A stretch of 34,751 nucleotides of DNA from Phyllobacteriaceae bacterium. GTDB lineage: Bacteria > Pseudomonadota > Alphaproteobacteria > Rhizobiales > Devosiaceae. The stretch is from assembly GCA_012799265.1 (NCBI GenBank), contig JAAZLP010000297.1, positions 1 through 34,751 of the forward strand. Direction: 5' to 3'. The position numbers and the translations under genes are program-made. The notes beneath the pieces were generated by a model, which was given only the letters and a program-made list of their open reading frames with translations, was not told the origin of the DNA and searched no databases. Shown here piece by piece: positions 31,950 to 34,751 of the stretch; within the stretch, counting starts at the first letter, position 1, and every line of letters begins with the position of its first letter.

Positions 31950-32294
31950 TTAGCGCGGATTGCAGAGCATAACGATCGCTTCAGCCGTCTCCAACTGCAG
32001 CGCTACGCCATAGGTCGGGTCATTGATCAGTCGGCCTGCCTGAATGGAAGCATTGGCCTTCAGATTGCCGTCGTTGAAACCGACGCCGTCCTGATAGACC
32101 GCAAGGTTGCCGCTGCCGGAGGTGGGGTCACCAAGGGTGCGCGAGGCCCAGCCATAGACCTGACCATAGATGGTGAGGATGCCGACGCGATTGGTGGTGG
32201 CGTCGCGGCAGCTCCAATTGCCCTGATAGGCCTGCGCGAAGGCAGGGAGGGCGGATACGGCGGTGAGGGCGAGAACAAGGGCGAATCGGCGCAT
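31950..32294 (-). CDS. Small secreted or periplasmic protein, unknown function
   Basis: This 114-residue protein starts with a clear Sec signal peptide (MRRFALVLALTAVSALPAFA, cleavage likely after Ala20). The mature part, about 94 residues, has exactly two cysteines (Cys29 and Cys111 of the precursor) placed near its two ends, suggesting one disulfide that closes a small beta-rich domain. No catalytic motif is visible and I recognise no family. It is transcribed in the same direction as the TerC-family gene, with a 154-base gap and a probable hairpin between them. Confidence 0.75.
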   Translation of the reverse strand: MRRFALVLALTAVSALPAFAQAYQGNWSCRDATTNRVGILTIYGQVYGWASRTLGDPTSGSGNLAVYQDGVGFNDGNLKANASIQAGRLINDPTYGVALQLETAEAIVMLCNPR

Positions 32295-32325
32295 GAGTGG
32301 AGAGTGCCGGGCGCCCCCTGTTCTT

Positions 32326-32883
32326 TCAAGAGCCGCGCTTGATCAGCTTTCCGAGAACGGGGGCCTTGGTGAGCGCAAGCAACAGTTTCAGTTTCAGCGG
32401 CATGCGATAATCACGCAGCTTGGAAAAGCCGACGAGATCGGCGCGATAGACCAGTTCGTCGCGCTGATTGACGGCGGTGATCTGATTGAACAGCAGACCC
32501 CAGCCCGGGATGGAATTGGACGGGCGCTTGGCCGTGACCTTGAGCGTATAGCTTACGGTATCACCGGGCCGGACCGGCACCTTGAAGTCCATGGAGTTGA
32601 CGCCCGGCGAGGGGCCCGAAACGCCGGGGGACTTCCCCTCCGATTTAAGGCGCTCTTCCTCGGAGAAGAGGGCGTCGACCATTTTGCGATGCCCAATGCT
32701 GACGGTGTGCCAGCCTGAGGCGATGATGCCGCCAAAATGGCTGTGTTTGGCCAGCTCGGGCTCGATATGAAAATATTGCGGGTCGTAGAGACTGGCGAAG
32801 CGGATGATTTCCTCTTCCGAGAAGGTATGGCTGCCCAGGGGGAATTCTTCGTCGATGACGATATCCTCGAACCAGCGGGTCAT
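32326..32883 (-). CDS. MaoC-like hot-dog fold dehydratase (second of a pair)
   Basis: This 185-residue protein shows the MaoC/R-hydratase pattern: FEDIVIDEEFPLGSHTFSEE, then FASLYDPQYFHIEPELA with the D-P-x-x-x-H active-site residues, GGIIASGWHT, and later VRPGDTVSYTLKV. Such proteins hydrate enoyl-CoA thioesters or act as subunits of larger hydratases. The ORF track begins at 33168 only because the frame stays open through the neighbouring gene; ATG 32883 overlaps that gene's stop (ATGA). The tight pairing suggests the two products form a heteromeric enzyme. Confidence 0.88.
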   Translation of the reverse strand: MTRWFEDIVIDEEFPLGSHTFSEEEIIRFASLYDPQYFHIEPELAKHSHFGGIIASGWHTVSIGHRKMVDALFSEEERLKSEGKSPGVSGPSPGVNSMDFKVPVRPGDTVSYTLKVTAKRPSNSIPGWGLLFNQITAVNQRDELVYRADLVGFSKLRDYRMPLKLKLLLALTKAPVLGKLIKRGS

Positions 32884-33359
32884 GCTGCGGTCTCCGGCGT
32901 GCGGCATTCGATCAGATTGGCGAGCCGCATGCTCATGACAGGCTTGTCCTTCTGATTGCGGATGTCGAAATCGAGAGTGACGATGCCCCACTGCGGATGG
33001 CTCTTCGAGCGTCGCAGCTCGGCGATGGTTGCGGTTCCGCCGATGGTGTCGCCAACCATGACCGGCGCCTTCCATTTGAGGTCGGTAAAGCCAAGGCCGC
33101 CGCACGAAGCGATCTTGGATAGGAAGTTGTCGACCAGCATGCGCAAGCTGAGGCCACCCGTCTGCCACCCGCTCGAGGCGAGACCGCCGAGCAGGCTTTC
33201 CTTGGCCGCCTTTTCATCGAGATGAAAGGGGAAGGGGTCGAACTCGCGCGCGAAACTCGTAATCATCTCCTTGCTGACGCTGGTGGTCCCAAGGTTGATG
33301 ACCTCGCCAACGGCAAGATCTTCAAAATGACGTCGATTTTCTGTGACTGGGTTGGTCAT
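32880..33359 (-). CDS. MaoC-like hot-dog fold dehydratase (first of a pair)
   Basis: This 159-residue protein has the MaoC pattern FEDLAVGEVINLGTTSVSKE, FAREFDPFPFHLDEKAA with the catalytic Asp and His positions, LGGLASSGWQT and VMVGDTIGGTATI. It resembles its downstream neighbour in plan but is clearly diverged from it, so any duplication is old. The two overlap by four bases. The CoA substrate is unknown; no acyl-CoA dehydrogenase or ligase is nearby to help. It faces ychF across 200 bases. Confidence 0.88.
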   Translation of the reverse strand: MTNPVTENRRHFEDLAVGEVINLGTTSVSKEMITSFAREFDPFPFHLDEKAAKESLLGGLASSGWQTGGLSLRMLVDNFLSKIASCGGLGFTDLKWKAPVMVGDTIGGTATIAELRRSKSHPQWGIVTLDFDIRNQKDKPVMSMRLANLIECRTPETAA

Positions 33360-33559
33360 ATACTTTCCCTATACGTCAACGTGCCTGCTGATGTGCCATG
33401 CAATGGGGTCTCGGGCAAGCGCTGCTGCAAGCGGAGGCTTTGATGGCGCGCCTAGCGTCGCGTCTATTTACGGTGTCACGGGCGCTGAAAGCGGCCTCAA
33501 ACATTGACATCGCGGCCGATCCGACCCAATTGGAGCCCAACGATTTCCCGGAGATACCC

Positions 33560-34657
33560 ATGGGCTTCAAGATGGGCATTGTCGGCCTGCCGAATGTCGG
33601 CAAGTCGACACTTTTCAATGCGCTTACCCGTACCGCCGCAGCGGCCGCTGCCAATTTCCCGTTCTGCACGATCGAGCCCAATGTGGGCGAAGTGCCTGTG
33701 CCCGATCCGCGCCTGCAGAAGCTCGCCGAAATCGGCAAGTCGGTGAATGTGCTGCCGGCCCGTATGAGCTTTGTCGACATTGCCGGTCTGGTCAAAGGCG
33801 CGTCCAAGGGTGAGGGCCTGGGCAACCAGTTCCTGGCCAATATCCGCGAATGCGACGCGATCGCTTACGTGCTCCGCTGCTTTGAAGACAGCAACATCAT
33901 CCACGTCGCCAACAAGGTGGATCCACTGGCAGACGCCGAAGTGGTCGAAACCGAACTGATGCTGGCCGACCTCGAAAGCCTTGAGAAGCGCCGCGCTGGC
34001 GTCGAAAAGAAGGCCAAGGGCAATGACAAGGATGCAAAGCTAACGCTTGATCTGATCGATCGCGCGCTGGTCCTGCTGCGCGACGGCAAGTCCGCGCGCT
34101 TCGTCAAGCGCGAGGCCGAGGAAGAAAAGGCGTTCCAGGAACTGCAGTTGCTGACGTCCAAGCCCGTTCTCTATGTCTGCAATGTCGATGAAAGCTCTGC
34201 GGACAAGGGCAACGAGATGAGCAAGGCCGTCGAGGCCTATGCCGCTGCCAATGGTGCCGGCGTGGTTGTGATCTCGGCAGAGATCGAAAGCCAGCTGGCC
34301 CAGCTGCCCGATGAGGAACAGGCGGAGTATCTGGAAACGCTAGGCCTCGAAGAAGCCGGTCTTAACCGGCTGATCCGGGAAGCCTATGACCTTCTTGGCC
34401 TGCAGACCTATTTCACGGTAGGCCCCAAGGAAACGCGGGCCTGGACCATTCACAAGGGTGACAAGGCTCCGGCCGCTGCCGGCGTCATTCACACCGACTT
34501 CGAGCGTGGCTTCATCCGCGCGCAGACCATCGCCTATGAGGACTATATTGCCCTGGGCGGTGAAGCCGGCGCCAAGGAAGCGGGCAAGGCGCGCGACGAA
34601 GGCAAGGAATATGTCGTCAAGGATGGCGACGTCATGCTCTTCAAGTTCAATATCTGA
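33560..34657 (+). CDS. ychF: Ribosome-binding ATPase YchF
   Basis: This 365-residue Obg-family P-loop protein hydrolyses ATP and binds the ribosome; in E. coli it is tied to translation and oxidative stress responses. Motifs are GLPNVGKST (G1), [19 protein letters not shown] (G3), NVDES at the altered G4 site, an alpha-helical coiled-coil insert, and a C-terminal TGS-like domain with [14 protein letters not shown] and DFERGFIRA. The ORF track starts at 33398, but ATG 33560 has GGAGA six bases before it and gives the conserved start [12 protein letters not shown]. The 5' gap of 200 bases should carry its promoter. Peptidyl-tRNA hydrolase, a frequent neighbour, is not next to it here. Confidence 0.96.
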   Translation: MGFKMGIVGLPNVGKSTLFNALTRTAAAAAANFPFCTIEPNVGEVPVPDPRLQKLAEIGKSVNVLPARMSFVDIAGLVKGASKGEGLGNQFLANIRECDAIAYVLRCFEDSNIIHVANKVDPLADAEVVETELMLADLESLEKRRAGVEKKAKGNDKDAKLTLDLIDRALVLLRDGKSARFVKREAEEEKAFQELQLLTSKPVLYVCNVDESSADKGNEMSKAVEAYAAANGAGVVVISAEIESQLAQLPDEEQAEYLETLGLEEAGLNRLIREAYDLLGLQTYFTVGPKETRAWTIHKGDKAPAAAGVIHTDFERGFIRAQTIAYEDYIALGGEAGAKEAGKARDEGKEYVVKDGDVMLFKFNI

Positions 34658-34751
34658 CCAGGCTGCCCCACTCGTCCTGCCAAAGCACACGATCCTCCAG
34701 CCAGACAAAGAGGCCGTAGAGATCGTGCTGGGCTAGCGCGAGGCTTGCCAG
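34647..34751 (-). CDS. C-terminal end of an unidentified minus-strand gene (partial)
   Basis: On the minus strand the frame entering from the right edge is open for 34 codons and ends at TGA 34649-34647, overlapping the ychF 3' end by 11 bases. The visible sequence is rich in aromatic and acidic residues ([20 protein letters not shown]) and looks like real protein, but it is too short to identify. The other minus-strand frame checked meets a stop almost at once. The ORF track omits it because the start lies outside the window. Confidence 0.42.
   Translation of the reverse strand: MASLALAQHDLYGLFVWLEDRVLWQDEWGSLVRY

Overview
The window is a GC-rich, gene-dense piece of chromosome from an alphaproteobacterium. 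It is most likely a member of the Hyphomicrobiales (Rhizobiales), and possibly close to Devosia; the genus is a guess from gene content and style. Supporting signs are the petABC operon with a separate cytochrome b and c1, a TrmL-HemF pair, a type of CCA transferase without an HD domain, many GTG and TTG starts, and frequent ATGA/GTGA stop-start overlaps. I see no tRNA or rRNA genes, insertion sequences, prophage or CRISPR arrays.

Layout. 1-8.2 kb is a purine catabolism block: the 3' part of puuD (urate hydroxylase fused to cytochrome c), guaD (guanine deaminase) overlapping it, and glcB (malate synthase G). Facing them from the other strand are ade (adenine deaminase) and a closely coupled CocE/NonD hydrolase. 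Together these could feed adenine and guanine to urate and on to glyoxylate, which GlcB would turn into malate. 8.2-11.7 kb holds a 52-residue membrane peptide next to an MgtC/SapB protein, then an orphan receiver protein facing a membrane-anchored CadC-like/TPR regulator. The gaps here are rich in hairpins and repeats.

11.7-17.3 kb is the most distinctive part. murL and murD2 overlap by 11 bases and encode the alternative route that puts D-glutamate into peptidoglycan: L-Glu is ligated first and then epimerised on the nucleotide precursor. Diverging from them are a Wzx/MATE-like flippase and a BioF2/FemX-like GNAT transferase, also overlapping. This may form an envelope-precursor module.

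17.3-25.5 kb is mixed housekeeping: a metallophosphoesterase, two Nudix hydrolases, glutathionyl-hydroquinone reductase, a GNAT acetyltransferase, the CCA-adding enzyme, a DUF1059 protein, a COG4637-type ATPase, hemF and trmL. 25.7-28.3 kb is the cytochrome bc1 operon petABC with a good terminator. 28.4-34.75 kb carries a small conserved-looking protein, apt, a GFA/CENP-V zinc protein, a VOC protein, a small proline-rich protein, a TerC-family membrane protein, a secreted small protein, two overlapping MaoC-like hydratases, and ychF. The C-terminal end of an unidentified minus-strand gene lies at the right edge.
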